A stretch of DNA of 64,000 nucleotides from an uncultured Tateyamaria sp. (GTDB lineage: Bacteria > Pseudomonadota > Alphaproteobacteria > Rhodobacterales > Rhodobacteraceae), in contig NZ_CANMBJ010000004.1 of NCBI RefSeq assembly GCF_947496075.1, forward strand, positions 868,001 through 932,000, read 5' to 3'. Below, piece by piece: positions 20,482 through 29,368 of the stretch; positions within the stretch are counted from its first letter, which is position 1, and each line of letters starts with the position of its first letter. The notes under the pieces are model-generated. The model worked only from the letters and a program-made list of their open reading frames with translations, was not told the DNA's origin and did no database searches. Position numbers and translations under genes: made by a program.

Positions 20482-21108
20482 CTAGCGGTCGAGGGCGACG
20501 GTCAAGCCGAGGCCGACGAGGATGGAGCCGCCCAGCGCTTTGACTCTTGCGCTGGCGCGGCTCGTATGTGCCAGCAGGCGGGACATGCGGTGAGCGAGGG
20601 CCACGCAGACGAGGTCGGCGCTGGAAAAGACGACGTTTACGACTGTGCCCAGGATCAACATTTGCGCCCAGATTGGGAGCGCGGCTGCCGGGTCAGAGAA
20701 CTGTGGCAGGAACGCCATGAAGAAGAGCGCGGTTTTCGGGTTGAGGATTTCGACGATCATGCTTTGACGAAACGCGCGGGCCGGGTTGCTATCGCCTTGT
20801 GGTGTAGCGTTCACCCGCGCGTTGCGGGTTCGGATCATCTGGAGACCGAGCCAGATCAGGTAGGCTGCCCCGATCAGTTTCAGAGCCACATAAAGTGGCG
20901 GCACCAGTTCAAACAAGAGTGCGAGTCCGAAGGCTGCTGCCAGCACGTGGACATAGCCCCCGACATGCAGACCCAGTGCCGCCATCAGCCCGGCGCGTGC
21001 GCCACGGGCCAGGGTTTGCGCCGTGGCGTAGAGCATGGCGGGACCGGGGATGTAGGCGAAGATCGCGGTGGCGATGAGAAAGGCGAGGAGTGTGTCGAGA
21101 CCGGGCAT
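20482..21108 (-). CDS. LysE-type amino acid exporter
   Basis: A 208-residue inner-membrane translocator with about six hydrophobic segments, the opening FIPGPAM-like YIPGPAMLYATAQTLARG, and NPKTALFFMAFLPQFSDP in the middle. This is the second LysE/RhtB paralogue in the window (the other is between recF and gyrB). Substrate unknown. It sits about 40 bases after the sulfotransferase gene in the same direction, with no terminator between. Confidence 0.85.
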   Translation of the reverse strand: MPGLDTLLAFLIATAIFAYIPGPAMLYATAQTLARGARAGLMAALGLHVGGYVHVLAAAFGLALLFELVPPLYVALKLIGAAYLIWLGLQMIRTRNARVNATPQGDSNPARAFRQSMIVEILNPKTALFFMAFLPQFSDPAAALPIWAQMLILGTVVNVVFSSADLVCVALAHRMSRLLAHTSRASARVKALGGSILVGLGLTVALDR

Positions 21109-21147
21109 GGGGTGACCTTAGGCGCTGGGCGTGGTTGTGCAAGCCAC

Positions 21148-21909
21148 TCAGGCGTTCGTTTCAGATTTGAAGCGGGTGATCCAGTCTGCGCTGATGTCGT
21201 CGGAGAGTTTGGCCACGGCGGGTTGAACCGGCGCGCCCTGTGGCAGGTTCAGGTCTTTGAGAATCTGTTCCAGCGTCCCCGAGGGATCTGCGGAGAGGGT
21301 GTCATAGTCGAGCCGCAATGGTGCGATGCCTTGCGCCTTGAACCAATCCTCCCACGCTGTGTCATAGTTTGTGACAGTCTCTAATTCCTGCGCGATGGCA
21401 GGGTGATCGTATTGTGGTGTTTGCGGGGGTGCGGTGCGTTCCAGTTCCGACCCATCGGCGTTGCGGTGCCAGAGCCCGCTTTGACTGGCCCTCACCAGCG
21501 ATACGGCCTGTGCCACCTTGTCTTTGCGGTGCAGGTGAATGTAGCGAGTCGGGCCAAATTGGGTTTCGACTGCGGCCTTGTCTGTTGTTGCGTCCGGGTG
21601 TGCGTCGCGCACTTGATCAAAGAAGAACGGCGCGCTGTGGCGTTGGAGGCGGAGGCCGAAGATGTCCGTATCGCCACGCCCCTGCGCGATGGCTTCGGCA
21701 AAGATGTCCGGGCGCGGTGTGTCCGGCGCAAGGCCGAGGCCTGCGCGCCATTTGTCCAGGTCGGGTTGGTGGAAGTAGGATTTTGGATGGCCCGCAACGC
21801 CGCTGTCGCGCAGCAGGGCGCACAGGAGTGTGCTGCCACTGCGGGGGCTTGTGCACAAGATATAGGCGCTGGGTGTCGGCACGGGCGGCTCCAATCGTGG
21901 ATCGCCCAT
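21148..21909 (-). CDS. Stf0-type sulfotransferase
   Basis: A 253-residue protein with the PAPS-binding loop CTSPRSGSTLLCALLRDSG near residues 19-37 and a later region YIHLHRKDKVAQAVSLVRA. This matches the Stf0 family, which moves sulfate from PAPS to sugars such as trehalose in mycobacteria. In marine alphaproteobacteria the acceptor is unknown. It lies downstream of serA but is separated by a palindrome and a tandem repeat. An in-frame ATG lies close behind MGDPRLEPPVPTP; the outer start is kept. Confidence 0.8.
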   Translation of the reverse strand: MGDPRLEPPVPTPSAYILCTSPRSGSTLLCALLRDSGVAGHPKSYFHQPDLDKWRAGLGLAPDTPRPDIFAEAIAQGRGDTDIFGLRLQRHSAPFFFDQVRDAHPDATTDKAAVETQFGPTRYIHLHRKDKVAQAVSLVRASQSGLWHRNADGSELERTAPPQTPQYDHPAIAQELETVTNYDTAWEDWFKAQGIAPLRLDYDTLSADPSGTLEQILKDLNLPQGAPVQPAVAKLSDDISADWITRFKSETNA

Positions 21910-21935
21910 GCCTTTAGTTCAGTTCGGTGACAATC

Positions 21936-21958
21936 GTAAGGCGGAGGTGTCCTCCGCC
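21936..21958. repeat. Palindromic intergenic repeat, family A
   Basis: CGTAAGGCGGAGG-TGT-CCTCCGCC lies between serA and the sulfotransferase gene. It is identical in core and loop to the copy at 26781. Confidence 0.75.
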
Positions 21959-21964
21959 CTGCGC

Positions 21965-22001
21965 GTCAGGCCCGGGTCAGGCCCGGGTCAGGCCCAGGTC
22001 A
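21965..22001. repeat. 11-bp tandem repeat at the serA stop codon
   Basis: GTCAGGCCCGG is repeated three times (the third copy has one change), ending in the serA stop codon. On the minus strand each unit contains TGA. Because the period is 11, successive TGA codons fall in different frames. Confidence 0.7.
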
Positions 22002-23591
22002 AGCCACGTCGAAGGCCAGCGGTTTGACCTGCGTGAACATGCCTGTCCCCTCGAGTGTTTTCAGCACGTCCGTGGGGATCGGATCGTCGACATAGAGCAG
22101 CGCGATGGCTTCGCCCGCGATGGCTGCACGGCCAAGGGTAAAGTTCGCGATGTTCACGCCGTTCTTGCCCATCGTGTTGCCCAGAAGGCCGATGATGCCC
22201 GGCACGTCCTCGTTCGTGGTGTAGAGCATGTTGGCCCCGATCTCGGCATCGATGTTGATGCCCTTGATCTGGATGAAGCGCGGTTTGCCATCCGAGAACA
22301 CGGTGCCCGCGACGGAGCGTTCGCGCTTGTCGGTGACGACGGTGATCTTGATGTACCCTTCGAAGGCACCGGACTGGTCCTGGTTCGTGGTGCTGATCTG
22401 GATACCACGTTCCTTGGCGACCACAGGGGCCGAGACCATGTTCACGTCCGGGTTGGCGCGCTTCATGATGCCCGCGATCACGCCGCAGTTCAGCGCGTCG
22501 AGGTTCATTTCGGACACGACACCATCATAGAGGATGTTGATCGCCTTGATCGGCTCGTCCGTCATCTGGCCGGTGAAGCTGCCCAAGTGACCGGCGAGCT
22601 TGACCCATGGGCCCATGACTTTCGCCTCTTCCGCTGTGACCGATGGCATGTTGAGTGCGTTTTCGACCGCCCCAGTGAGCAAGTAGTTCGCCATCTGCTC
22701 TGCCACCTGCAGGGCTACGTTTTCCTGCGCTTCGGTTGTCGCGGCGCCGAGGTGGGGCGTGACGACGACGTTGGGTAGGTTGAAGAGCGCGTTTTCCTTG
22801 GCGGGTTCTTCGGCAAAGACGTCAAAGGCCGCACCGGCCACGTGGCCGGATTTGAGCGCTTCGGCGAGGGCCGCTTCGTCTACGAGGCCGCCGCGCGCGC
22901 AGTTGATGATACGGACACCAGGTTTCATCATGGCGATGCGTTCTGCGGTGATCATGTTGGCCGTCTGCTCGGTCTTGGGCACGTGCAGCGTGATGAAGTC
23001 GGCGCGCTTGATCAGGTCCTCAAGCTCGACCTTTTCAACGCCCATCTTGTCGGCTTTCTCTTCCCCCAGGAAGGGGTCATAGGCGAGGACCTTCATTTTC
23101 AGCCCACGGGCACGGTCGCAGACGATGCCACCGATGTTGCCCGCGCCGATCACGCCAAGGGTCTTGCCTGTCAATTCGGTGCCCATGAACTTGGACTTTT
23201 CCCATTTGCCCGCGTGGGTGGAGGAGCTGGCTTCGGGAATTTGCCGTGCGACGGCGAACATCATCGCGATGGCGTGTTCGGCCGTCGTGATCATGTTGCC
23301 GAAGGGCGTGTTCATGACGATCACGCCCTTTTTGGAGGCCGCGTCCTTGTCGATGTTGTCGGTGCCGATGCCTGCACGGCCGATGACCTTGAGGTTGGTC
23401 GCGTTCTTCAGGATCGTCGGTGTCACCTTGGTCGCCGACCGGATGGCGAGGCCGTCATACTGGCCGATCACTTCGGCCAGCTTGTCTTTGTCCTTGCCGA
23501 GATCGGGTTCGAAATCGACCTCGATCCCGCGGTCGCGGAAGATTTGGACAGCGGCGTCTGACAGCTTGTCGGAGATGAGTACTTTGGGCAT
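21999..23591 (-). CDS. serA: D-3-phosphoglycerate dehydrogenase
   Basis: SerA oxidises 3-phosphoglycerate to 3-phosphohydroxypyruvate, the first step of serine synthesis. The 530-residue long form has the Rossmann motif GVIGAGNIGG, catalytic Arg in NCARGG, His in TPHLGAAT, an intervening ASB domain (about 320-440) and a C-terminal ACT domain beginning DVPGIIGLLGNTMGKNGVNI, where serine may bind. It follows serC and the HEAGH gene on the same strand. A tandem repeat begins at its stop codon. Confidence 0.96.
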   Translation of the reverse strand: MPKVLISDKLSDAAVQIFRDRGIEVDFEPDLGKDKDKLAEVIGQYDGLAIRSATKVTPTILKNATNLKVIGRAGIGTDNIDKDAASKKGVIVMNTPFGNMITTAEHAIAMMFAVARQIPEASSSTHAGKWEKSKFMGTELTGKTLGVIGAGNIGGIVCDRARGLKMKVLAYDPFLGEEKADKMGVEKVELEDLIKRADFITLHVPKTEQTANMITAERIAMMKPGVRIINCARGGLVDEAALAEALKSGHVAGAAFDVFAEEPAKENALFNLPNVVVTPHLGAATTEAQENVALQVAEQMANYLLTGAVENALNMPSVTAEEAKVMGPWVKLAGHLGSFTGQMTDEPIKAINILYDGVVSEMNLDALNCGVIAGIMKRANPDVNMVSAPVVAKERGIQISTTNQDQSGAFEGYIKITVVTDKRERSVAGTVFSDGKPRFIQIKGINIDAEIGANMLYTTNEDVPGIIGLLGNTMGKNGVNIANFTLGRAAIAGEAIALLYVDDPIPTDVLKTLEGTGMFTQVKPLAFDVA

Positions 23592-23680
23592 GTGAGGCTC
23601 CAGGTTTTTTGCGGACGTTGCCGCGTATTGGGGATGTGTGTCGGCCCTTTGCGGGCCGATTTATCATTGCGGTTCAGCGA

Positions 23681-24163
23681 TCACCGGACCCAGCGGTCCA
23701 TGTTGGGAAAGCAGCGTTTGCCGGTTGCGTCGGGTGCATTCGGGTCAGTTGTCAGCCGAAGCCAGCCCAGCAGGGGTACGCCGGGTCCGTTGCCTTGCTC
23801 GAACGCCTCAAGCAGGTTGCCGGATCCACCCTGGTACCCGTCACCGTGAAACACGGTTTCAGGTGGCAGGCCGAGGTGACGCACAGCGGCAAAGGACCAG
23901 GCCATGGCCGCCATTTCCTCGGCCTTGGTCGGCTTGAAGGTCGGCTGGTTGCGCCGCTCTTCGTCCGCGACAGCGATATGGCCTGCTTCGTGCAGGATGT
24001 CGCCGGGATAGGTGAGGCGTGCTGCGTCAATGCACAGCGCCCCGTCGCGGATGTCGAGGCCAGGCAGGAACGTGGTGTCGGGCAGTTCTGTTGCCCGCAC
24101 CGGGATTCCAATGCCTTCGACAAAGGCCAGCATCTGCTGGATCAATGGATCGTCAAAAGCCAT
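23681..24163 (-). CDS. HEAGH-motif protein in the ser operon
   Basis: A 160-residue soluble protein with a zinc-peptidase-like HEAGH motif at 58-62 (preceded by TYPGDILHEAGHIAV). I know no named family for it. The ATG at 24163 overlaps the serC stop codon by one base of TGATG, so it is coupled to serC, and serA follows 90 bases later. Operon position suggests a role tied to serine synthesis, but this is inference. The third zinc ligand of a true peptidase cannot be assigned, so catalysis is unproven. Upstream in-frame ATGs lie inside serC. Confidence 0.7.
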   Translation of the reverse strand: MAFDDPLIQQMLAFVEGIGIPVRATELPDTTFLPGLDIRDGALCIDAARLTYPGDILHEAGHIAVADEERRNQPTFKPTKAEEMAAMAWSFAAVRHLGLPPETVFHGDGYQGGSGNLLEAFEQGNGPGVPLLGWLRLTTDPNAPDATGKRCFPNMDRWVR

Positions 24164-25317
24164 CAGGCTGCGTCCGAAAGACCACTGATTTCTGCGTCGA
24201 ACGCGTATGCCAGCCAAGGCAGCATCGCTTCGATATCGCCGGTTTCAACGGTTCCGCCGCACCAGATGCGCAGGCCCGGAGGGGCGTCGCGGTAGGCGCC
24301 GATGTCTAGGGCCACGTTTTCATCCGCGAGCCGCTTGGCGACGGCCTTGGCGAACGCAGCACCGTCGGTGATCCGGTCGTCGGTGAACTTGAGGCAGACT
24401 GAAGTGGTCGAGCGTGTGGCAGGATCAACGGCGAGGTTGTCGATCCAGTCGTGTGCGTCGCAGAAGTCAAAAACCGCTTGGGCGTTGGCGTCTGCGCGGG
24501 CGATCAGCCCCTGCAGGCTACCCACTTCGCGCGCCCATTTCAGGGAGAACAGGTAATCCTCGACCGCGAGCATCGACGGTGTGTTGATGGTTTCGCCAAC
24601 AAAAATCCCTTCGATCAGCTTGCCACCTTTGGTCAGGCGGAAGATTTTCGGCAGTGGCCATGCGGGCGTGTAGCTTTCCAGCCGGGCCACGGCGCGGGGG
24701 CTGAGGATCAGCATGCCGTGGGCTGCTTCGCCACCCAGCACCTTTTGCCAAGAGAACGTTGTGACATCGAGCTTGTCCCAAGGCAGGTCCATTGCGAAGG
24801 CAGCGGAGGTTGCGTCGCAGAGCGTCAGACCTGCGCGGTCCGCCGGGATCGCGTCGCCATTTGCCATCCGTACGCCCGAGGTCGTGCCGTTCCAGGTGAA
24901 GCAGACATCGTGGTCGTAATTCAGGGCGGCCATATCCACGATCTGCCCATAGTCGGCAGTGTGAACGGTGTGTTCGATTTTCAACTGCTTGGCCACGTCC
25001 GTGACCCAGCCCGCGCCGAAGCTTTCCCAAGCAACCATCTCGGCGTGCCGTTCGCCCAAGAGCGACCACATCGCCATTTCATAGGCGCCCGTGTCGGAGG
25101 CGGGTACGATGCCGATCTTGTAGTCAGCGGGGACGCCGAGGATCTCGCGTGTCTCTTCGATCGCTTGCTTCAGCTTCGCCTTGCCTTCGGCAGCACGGTG
25201 CGAGCGGCCAAGAGGCGCGTCGGCCAGAGCGGTCAAGGTATGTGTGGGGGGTTTGGCGCAAGGGCCAGAGGAAAAACGCGGATTTGCCGGCCGCGTGGCC
25301 GGAGCAGTGGTAGCCAT
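24163..25317 (-). CDS. serC: Phosphoserine aminotransferase
   Basis: SerC converts 3-phosphohydroxypyruvate and glutamate to phosphoserine; it is PLP dependent. The 384-residue protein opens [20 protein letters not shown] and keeps the PLP lysine in [17 protein letters not shown], plus [13 protein letters not shown]. It matches the alphaproteobacterial type of about 380-390 residues. I start at ATG 25317, since the frame further up runs through the leader and into the divergent serB region. It is first in the serC-HEAGH-serA operon and has a structured leader. Confidence 0.95.
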   Translation of the reverse strand: MATTAPATRPANPRFSSGPCAKPPTHTLTALADAPLGRSHRAAEGKAKLKQAIEETREILGVPADYKIGIVPASDTGAYEMAMWSLLGERHAEMVAWESFGAGWVTDVAKQLKIEHTVHTADYGQIVDMAALNYDHDVCFTWNGTTSGVRMANGDAIPADRAGLTLCDATSAAFAMDLPWDKLDVTTFSWQKVLGGEAAHGMLILSPRAVARLESYTPAWPLPKIFRLTKGGKLIEGIFVGETINTPSMLAVEDYLFSLKWAREVGSLQGLIARADANAQAVFDFCDAHDWIDNLAVDPATRSTTSVCLKFTDDRITDGAAFAKAVAKRLADENVALDIGAYRDAPPGLRIWCGGTVETGDIEAMLPWLAYAFDAEISGLSDAA

Positions 25318-25425
25318 TGATGTTATCCTTACAGATATTCGCCCTTCGTTGGGGAAGGGTGTCCCACCGCCGCATTTACGGGTGCAGGCGGGGTGGTGCA
25401 ACCGGGAATGCGGGGCTATAGCGCC
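25318..25425 (-). promoter_or_regulatory. Structured serC leader (serC RNA motif candidate)
   Basis: The minus-strand leader can form a stem CCGCATT/AATGCGG (25407-25413 with 25370-25376) enclosing a smaller GGTTGCA/TGCACC stem, and a second hairpin CCCTTC-CCCAAC-GAAGGG (25342-25359) close to the start codon. A serC RNA motif has been described by comparative genomics upstream of serC in alphaproteobacteria; position and two-hairpin layout agree. I have not matched it against a covariance model. Its ligand, if any, is unknown. Confidence 0.5.
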
Positions 25426-25477
25426 GCTTGAACATTTATTTGCGACATCCGCGTCGCGTATCGGAAACGGACCCCCC

Positions 25478-26356
25478 ATGTTTGTTTGCACCCTGTTAAC
25501 GGATCCCGCCAACCCTGCGCTGGACCCAGCTTTGATCGACAATCTGCGCAATGCGTGGGGCGGTGGCGACGTTCAATGGCTGGCCGTGGATGAGGCGGCG
25601 GCCTTTTCCCTGCCATCCATCCCGGACAATCGGTGGGATGTCTGGGCGGATGTGCAGAAGATGGGTGTTGATCTGGTGATCCTGCCGATGGAGGGCCGCC
25701 GCAAGAGGATGCTGCTGGCCGACATGGACAGCACCATGATCCAGCAGGAGTGCATCGACGAGCTGGCGGATGTGGCCGGGGTTGGCGACCGGGTGAAGGA
25801 AATTACGGCCCGCGCCATGAATGGCGAGTTGAACTTTGAAGCCGCGATCCGGGAGCGGGTGGGGTTGCTGAAGGATTTGCCTGAAGACGTGATTGGTCAG
25901 GTTCTGGAGGAGCGCATCACCCTGATGCCCGGTGGCCCGACTTTGTTGGCGACCATGAAGGCGCATGGGGCTTATGCCGCACTGGTGTCGGGTGGGTTTA
26001 CCGCCTTTACCGCGGCTGTTGCGGCCAAGTTGGGGTTCGATGAGAACCGGGCGAATACGTTGCTGGCCGCAGGCGGCGTGCTGACTGGTGAGGTTGGTGT
26101 GCCGATCCTGGGGCAGCAGGCCAAGGTGGATGCGTTGGAAGAGATTACCGGACGCCTCGGTCTGTCCGAAGACGACGTGCTGGCCGTCGGTGATGGGGCC
26201 AATGACCTCAAGATGTTGGGGCGTGCTGGATTGGGTGTGGCCTTGCACGCAAAACCTGCTGTGGCGGCACAATGTGATGTGCGGGTGAACTTCGGCGATC
26301 TGACGGCGCTGTTATACCTTCAGGGCTATGCGCGGTCTGAATTTGTAAGCGTTTGA
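25478..26356 (+). CDS. serB: Phosphoserine phosphatase
   Basis: SerB dephosphorylates phosphoserine to serine, the last step of the pathway. The 292-residue protein has an N-terminal extension of about 75 residues and then the HAD core: nucleophile motif ADMDSTMIQ (Asp82, Asp84), SGGFTAF, and the GDGANDLKM motif. It is divergent from serC, so all three serine genes are grouped. The ATG at 25478 follows a short C-run with no clear Shine-Dalgarno; it fits the family N-terminus. A family-B repeat follows the stop. Confidence 0.95.
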   Translation: MFVCTLLTDPANPALDPALIDNLRNAWGGGDVQWLAVDEAAAFSLPSIPDNRWDVWADVQKMGVDLVILPMEGRRKRMLLADMDSTMIQQECIDELADVAGVGDRVKEITARAMNGELNFEAAIRERVGLLKDLPEDVIGQVLEERITLMPGGPTLLATMKAHGAYAALVSGGFTAFTAAVAAKLGFDENRANTLLAAGGVLTGEVGVPILGQQAKVDALEEITGRLGLSEDDVLAVGDGANDLKMLGRAGLGVALHAKPAVAAQCDVRVNFGDLTALLYLQGYARSEFVSV

Positions 26357-26418
26357 AAGGGGCTCTGCCCCTCGGCCTTGCGGCCTCACCCCGTGGTATT
26401 TGCAGTCAGAAGAAACGG
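26357..26418 (+). repeat. Intergenic repeat family B (diverged copy)
   Basis: GGGGCTCTGCCCC is followed by GGCCTTGCGGCC, then CACCCCGTGGTATTTGCAG and TCAGAAGAAACGG. The tail matches the copies at 7112, 15118 and 29213. It starts right after the serB stop codon. Confidence 0.65.
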
Positions 26419-26468
26419 TATGCCACGAATCGTGGTATTCTGGACCCAGCCAACAGGGAGGGACCGGG

Positions 26469-26783
26469 ATGCCGGATTTCATTTTTGCCTATCATGGAGG
26501 GACGATTCCCGAGACCGAGGAAGAGGGCCAGAAGGCCATGGCGGCTTGGGGTAAGTGGTTCGAGGGTATGGGCGCGGCCGTTGTGAACGGTGGCAATCCG
26601 GTGGGGCAGTCGATGACTGTCAGCGCGTCGGGGGTTGCCGGGGATGGCGGGGCCAATCCCATTTCCGGTTACACCATTGTGCGGGCTGACACGCCTGAAG
26701 CTGCTTGCGAGATGGCGAAGGGGTGCCCGATTGTCGCTAACGGATCTGGCTCGATCGAGGTCGCGCCGATTGTTGAGATGTAA
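26469..26783 (+). CDS. YCII-related domain protein
   Basis: A 104-residue protein of the YCII/DGPF type: FIFAYHGG at the start, MAAWGKWFEGMG in the middle (as in the DGPF group), GYTIVRADTPEAACEMAKGCP, and SIEVAPIVEM at the end. The family adopts a ferredoxin-like fold and includes small dehalogenase-like and sigma-factor-linked proteins; no activity is known for most. The stop codon TAA is the first triplet of a family-A repeat. It is convergent with the asparaginase gene. Confidence 0.8.
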   Translation: MPDFIFAYHGGTIPETEEEGQKAMAAWGKWFEGMGAAVVNGGNPVGQSMTVSASGVAGDGGANPISGYTIVRADTPEAACEMAKGCPIVANGSGSIEVAPIVEM

Positions 26784-26805
26784 GGCGGAGGTGTCCTCCG
26801 CCCTA
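26781..26805. repeat. Family A palindrome carrying stop codons of two genes
   Basis: TAAGGCGGAGG-TGT-CCTCCGCCCTA. The left TAA is the stop of the YCII gene, and the right CTA is the stop (TAG) of the convergent asparaginase gene. The element thus fills the whole gap between the two genes. Confidence 0.8.
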
Positions 26806-27795
26806 GAGTAGGGTGGGTGCGGCGCGCATGTGGCCGGTTTCCAAGCCGTCCCAGTTGCGTATGGGTGCGCTGGTGTAAGCGAGTGCCTCGGGGTGGTTCG
26901 GATCCAGTGTGCCGAGCCGGACTAGGATTTGCGCGATGGCGCATTCGGCGGCGCGGGTTGCACCATCTGCGATCTTGAGCGCGACGCCCATTTTTTGCTC
27001 TGGCAGAATCGCGACGAAAAACCCTTCGGCCCCGGTCTTGATTGCCACTTTGCCATTCATGGCGCGCATCAGGCGGGTGCAGGCGTGTCCCTCGCCCGCG
27101 ACGAGGTCCGGGTGGGCACCCATGGCTTGGCGCAACTGCCCTTCGGCGCTGTCCGCGTCGGCGCTGGCGAAATGAGCCATGGCGCGGGCCATGCCGTGCA
27201 GTGTGCAGGCGAAGTTGGGGGCCGAGCAACCGTCGATGCCGAAGCCGGGGGAGGTTTCGCCTGTGGTGCGTTCGAACGCCTCAAGGCACGCCTTTTGCAC
27301 CGCGTGGTCGGGGTCAACATAGTCGGCGCCTGCGCCCAAGTGTTTGGCGAGCGTGAGGAAACCCGTGTGTTTGCCGGAGCAGTTGTTGTGGATGCGGCAG
27401 GGTTTTTCACCTGCACGGATCATGGCGTTGCGCTCTGCGTTATCGCGCGATTCCTGCGGGCCGCATTTGAAATCGTCATCTGCACATCCGATGGCGGACA
27501 GCCACGCGCCGACCTTGTTCGTATGTATCGGGGCACCTTGATGTGAGGCACAGGCAAGGGCCAGGTGTTCGGGCGTCAGGCTGTGCGCCGCAGCCGCGCC
27601 ACTTTCCAGAAGGGGCAGGGCCTGGACCATTTTTGCGGATGAGCGGGGCAGCACGACCGTTTCGGGCACACCCCATGCCTCAACGATCTGGCCGCTGTCG
27701 TCACAGACCACCGCGTGGCCCTGATGCGCGCTTTCGAGGAAGGCTCCGCGCCAGATTTCGGCCAGTGTGACCGCCCCATGGGCAGGATGCGTCAT
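26803..27795 (-). CDS. L-asparaginase (rhizobial type, Asparaginase_II family)
   Basis: This 330-residue protein belongs to the asparaginase family first described in Rhizobium etli, unrelated to the E. coli enzymes. It shows the family segments VLPRSSAKMVQALPLLESGA, HNNCSGKHTGFL and GIDGCSAPNFA. It hydrolyses asparagine to aspartate and ammonia in the cytoplasm. The start is MTHPAHGAVTLAEIWRG. Upstream it is divergent from the IalB gene; its stop codon lies in a repeat element. Confidence 0.88.
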   Translation of the reverse strand: MTHPAHGAVTLAEIWRGAFLESAHQGHAVVCDDSGQIVEAWGVPETVVLPRSSAKMVQALPLLESGAAAAHSLTPEHLALACASHQGAPIHTNKVGAWLSAIGCADDDFKCGPQESRDNAERNAMIRAGEKPCRIHNNCSGKHTGFLTLAKHLGAGADYVDPDHAVQKACLEAFERTTGETSPGFGIDGCSAPNFACTLHGMARAMAHFASADADSAEGQLRQAMGAHPDLVAGEGHACTRLMRAMNGKVAIKTGAEGFFVAILPEQKMGVALKIADGATRAAECAIAQILVRLGTLDPNHPEALAYTSAPIRNWDGLETGHMRAAPTLL

Positions 27796-27970
27796 CTTTC
27801 CCTCACTTCTTGGCGATTTCCTGCCAATTAATCTTTCCTGCGTCGCGCGTTTCGCGCTAATGTGCCACTTGTCGAGAAGAAACGCCGCCCTTGCAAGAGA
27901 ATGCGCTGAAAACGGCGCGCCCGGGGACGGTGCAGGTATTGAGGTTTCGGACAGCTTGGAGGCTGTGGTT

Positions 27971-28501
27971 ATGGCATTTAGGAAGACAGTTATCGGTTTG
28001 GTCGGCGCACTCTCGCTTATTGCGGGAACGGCCGTTGCCCAGGATCAGAGCACGAACCGCGTTGCGGCGAAAACCGATTGGAGCGTTTTTGTCGAGGATA
28101 ACCCGACAGAATGCTGGGGTGTGGCAACGCCCAAGGAAGTGATCAACACCCGCGAAGGCCGCGTTGTGGCGGCCACGCGTGGGCAGATCCTGCTGATGGT
28201 GTTCTATCGTCCGAGCGCGGAGGCCAAGGGCCAGTTGGCTTTTACCGGCGGGTATCCGTTCCGGTCCGGATCGACCGTGAACGTGAATATCAGTGGCAAC
28301 GAGTTTGAACTGTTCACCGAAGGTGAATGGGCTTGGCCTGCAACGGCTGCGGATGATTCCAAGATTGTCACCGCGATGAAGCGTGGCGCCGAGGCGGTCG
28401 TCACCGGGATTTCCAGCCGCGGCACCACAACCAAGGATACGTTTTCGTTACTGGGCTTCACGGCTGCGGTTGAGGATGCCGAGGCGCGCTGCGGCGGCTG
28501 A
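27971..28501 (+). CDS. Invasion-associated locus B (IalB) family protein
   Basis: A 176-residue secreted protein. A signal peptide (MAFRKTVIGLVGALSLIAGTAVAQ) ends near residue 22-24. The mature part has W-x-V, C-W-G and a single C-terminal Cys, as in IalB-domain proteins, which occur in Bartonella and widely in free-living alphaproteobacteria. It probably works in the periplasm; function is unknown outside pathogens. A terminator hairpin follows. The frame is open upstream, but the signal peptide fixes the start. Confidence 0.85.
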   Translation: MAFRKTVIGLVGALSLIAGTAVAQDQSTNRVAAKTDWSVFVEDNPTECWGVATPKEVINTREGRVVAATRGQILLMVFYRPSAEAKGQLAFTGGYPFRSGSTVNVNISGNEFELFTEGEWAWPATAADDSKIVTAMKRGAEAVVTGISSRGTTTKDTFSLLGFTAAVEDAEARCGG

Positions 28502-28534
28502 TTTCCCGCGCAATTGCAATTCACAAGACCGAGA

Positions 28535-28563
28535 GGGGCTGTGCAGTGATGCACGGCCCCTTT
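28535..28563 (+). terminator. Terminator after the IalB gene
   Basis: GGGGCTGTGCA-GTGA-TGCACGGCCCC followed by TTT. The stem has one bulged position and a short U-tract. Confidence 0.65.
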
Positions 28564-28638
28564 GGCTATCTCCGCAGTTTGGAACTGTACGGTACCTTAC
28601 TATCTCCCACTGCGTCCTAACGCAAAAAGGAGATCACC

Positions 28639-29208
28639 ATGGTCACAACAACGGTTCACACGCTTGAGACGGCCCCCGACGCCTCGAAGCCCTTGCTGGA
28701 AAACTCGATCAAGGCCTTTGGCCGTCTGCCCAGCCTGCATGGCGTGATGGCGGAAAGCCCCGGTCTGCTGGAAGGATATCAGCACCTGCACCGCCTTGCG
28801 ATCAACGGCACCGCCTTTACCCCCGAAGAGCGGACCGTGGTTTGGATGACTGTGAATGTCGCCAACGCCTGTCACTATTGCGTGCCCGCGCATACCGGCA
28901 TCGCAAAGATGGAGAAGATCAACGAGGATGTCGTGAACGCTCTGCGGGACGAAACACCATTGCCCGCCAAGCTGGAAGCGCTGCGCACCTTTACGCTGGC
29001 CATCCGTGACACCCATGGTCGACCGGGTGCGGATGCCATCGCGGCGTTCGAAGCTGCCGGGTATGGCGAGCGCGCGATCCTCGACACCGTTCTGATCTAT
29101 GCGCAGAAGGTGATGTCCAACTTTACCAATGCGCTGTTTGAGACACCGACCGATGCGGCCTTTGCCCCGTTTGCGTGGGAACCGAAAAAAACGGTTGCGG
29201 CTGAGTGA
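28639..29208 (+). CDS. Carboxymuconolactone decarboxylase (AhpD-like) protein
   Basis: A 189-residue all-helical protein of the AhpD/CMD family. It carries the redox site CHYC-x3-H (Cys78, Cys81, His85), the signature of peroxidase-linked members that cycle a disulfide. It probably protects against peroxides, but the partner is not visible nearby. AAAAAGGAG lies 9 bases before the ATG. The short promoter region holds the near-dyad GGAACTGTACGGTACC, which might bind a regulator. A family-B repeat follows. Confidence 0.85.
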   Translation: MVTTTVHTLETAPDASKPLLENSIKAFGRLPSLHGVMAESPGLLEGYQHLHRLAINGTAFTPEERTVVWMTVNVANACHYCVPAHTGIAKMEKINEDVVNALRDETPLPAKLEALRTFTLAIRDTHGRPGADAIAAFEAAGYGERAILDTVLIYAQKVMSNFTNALFETPTDAAFAPFAWEPKKTVAAE

Positions 29209-29212
29209 GATG

Positions 29213-29265
29213 TCGGTCTGGGGGCCAGCCCCCAGACCCCCGAGGTATTTCAAGCCAGAAGAAAG
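29213..29265 (+). repeat. Intergenic repeat family B
   Basis: GTCTGGGGGCCAGCCCCCAG, then ACCCCCGAGGTATTTCAAGC and CAGAAGAAAG. This is the best-preserved copy, in mirror orientation to that at 15118-15170. It follows the AhpD-like gene and may work as its terminator. Confidence 0.7.
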
Positions 29266-29368
29266 AGCAGTGGTTTGGGCCGCTGCTCTTTTTTCATTTG
29301 GGCGAATCCTTTTGATTGCCCCTGCTTTTCCTATATAGGGGCGCATCACCCCAATTATGGATAGAGCC

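Noticed and set aside
20407..21384. Long plus-strand frame over the LysE-type and sulfotransferase genes
   Set aside because: It is antisense to two recognisable families and has no protein-like features of its own.
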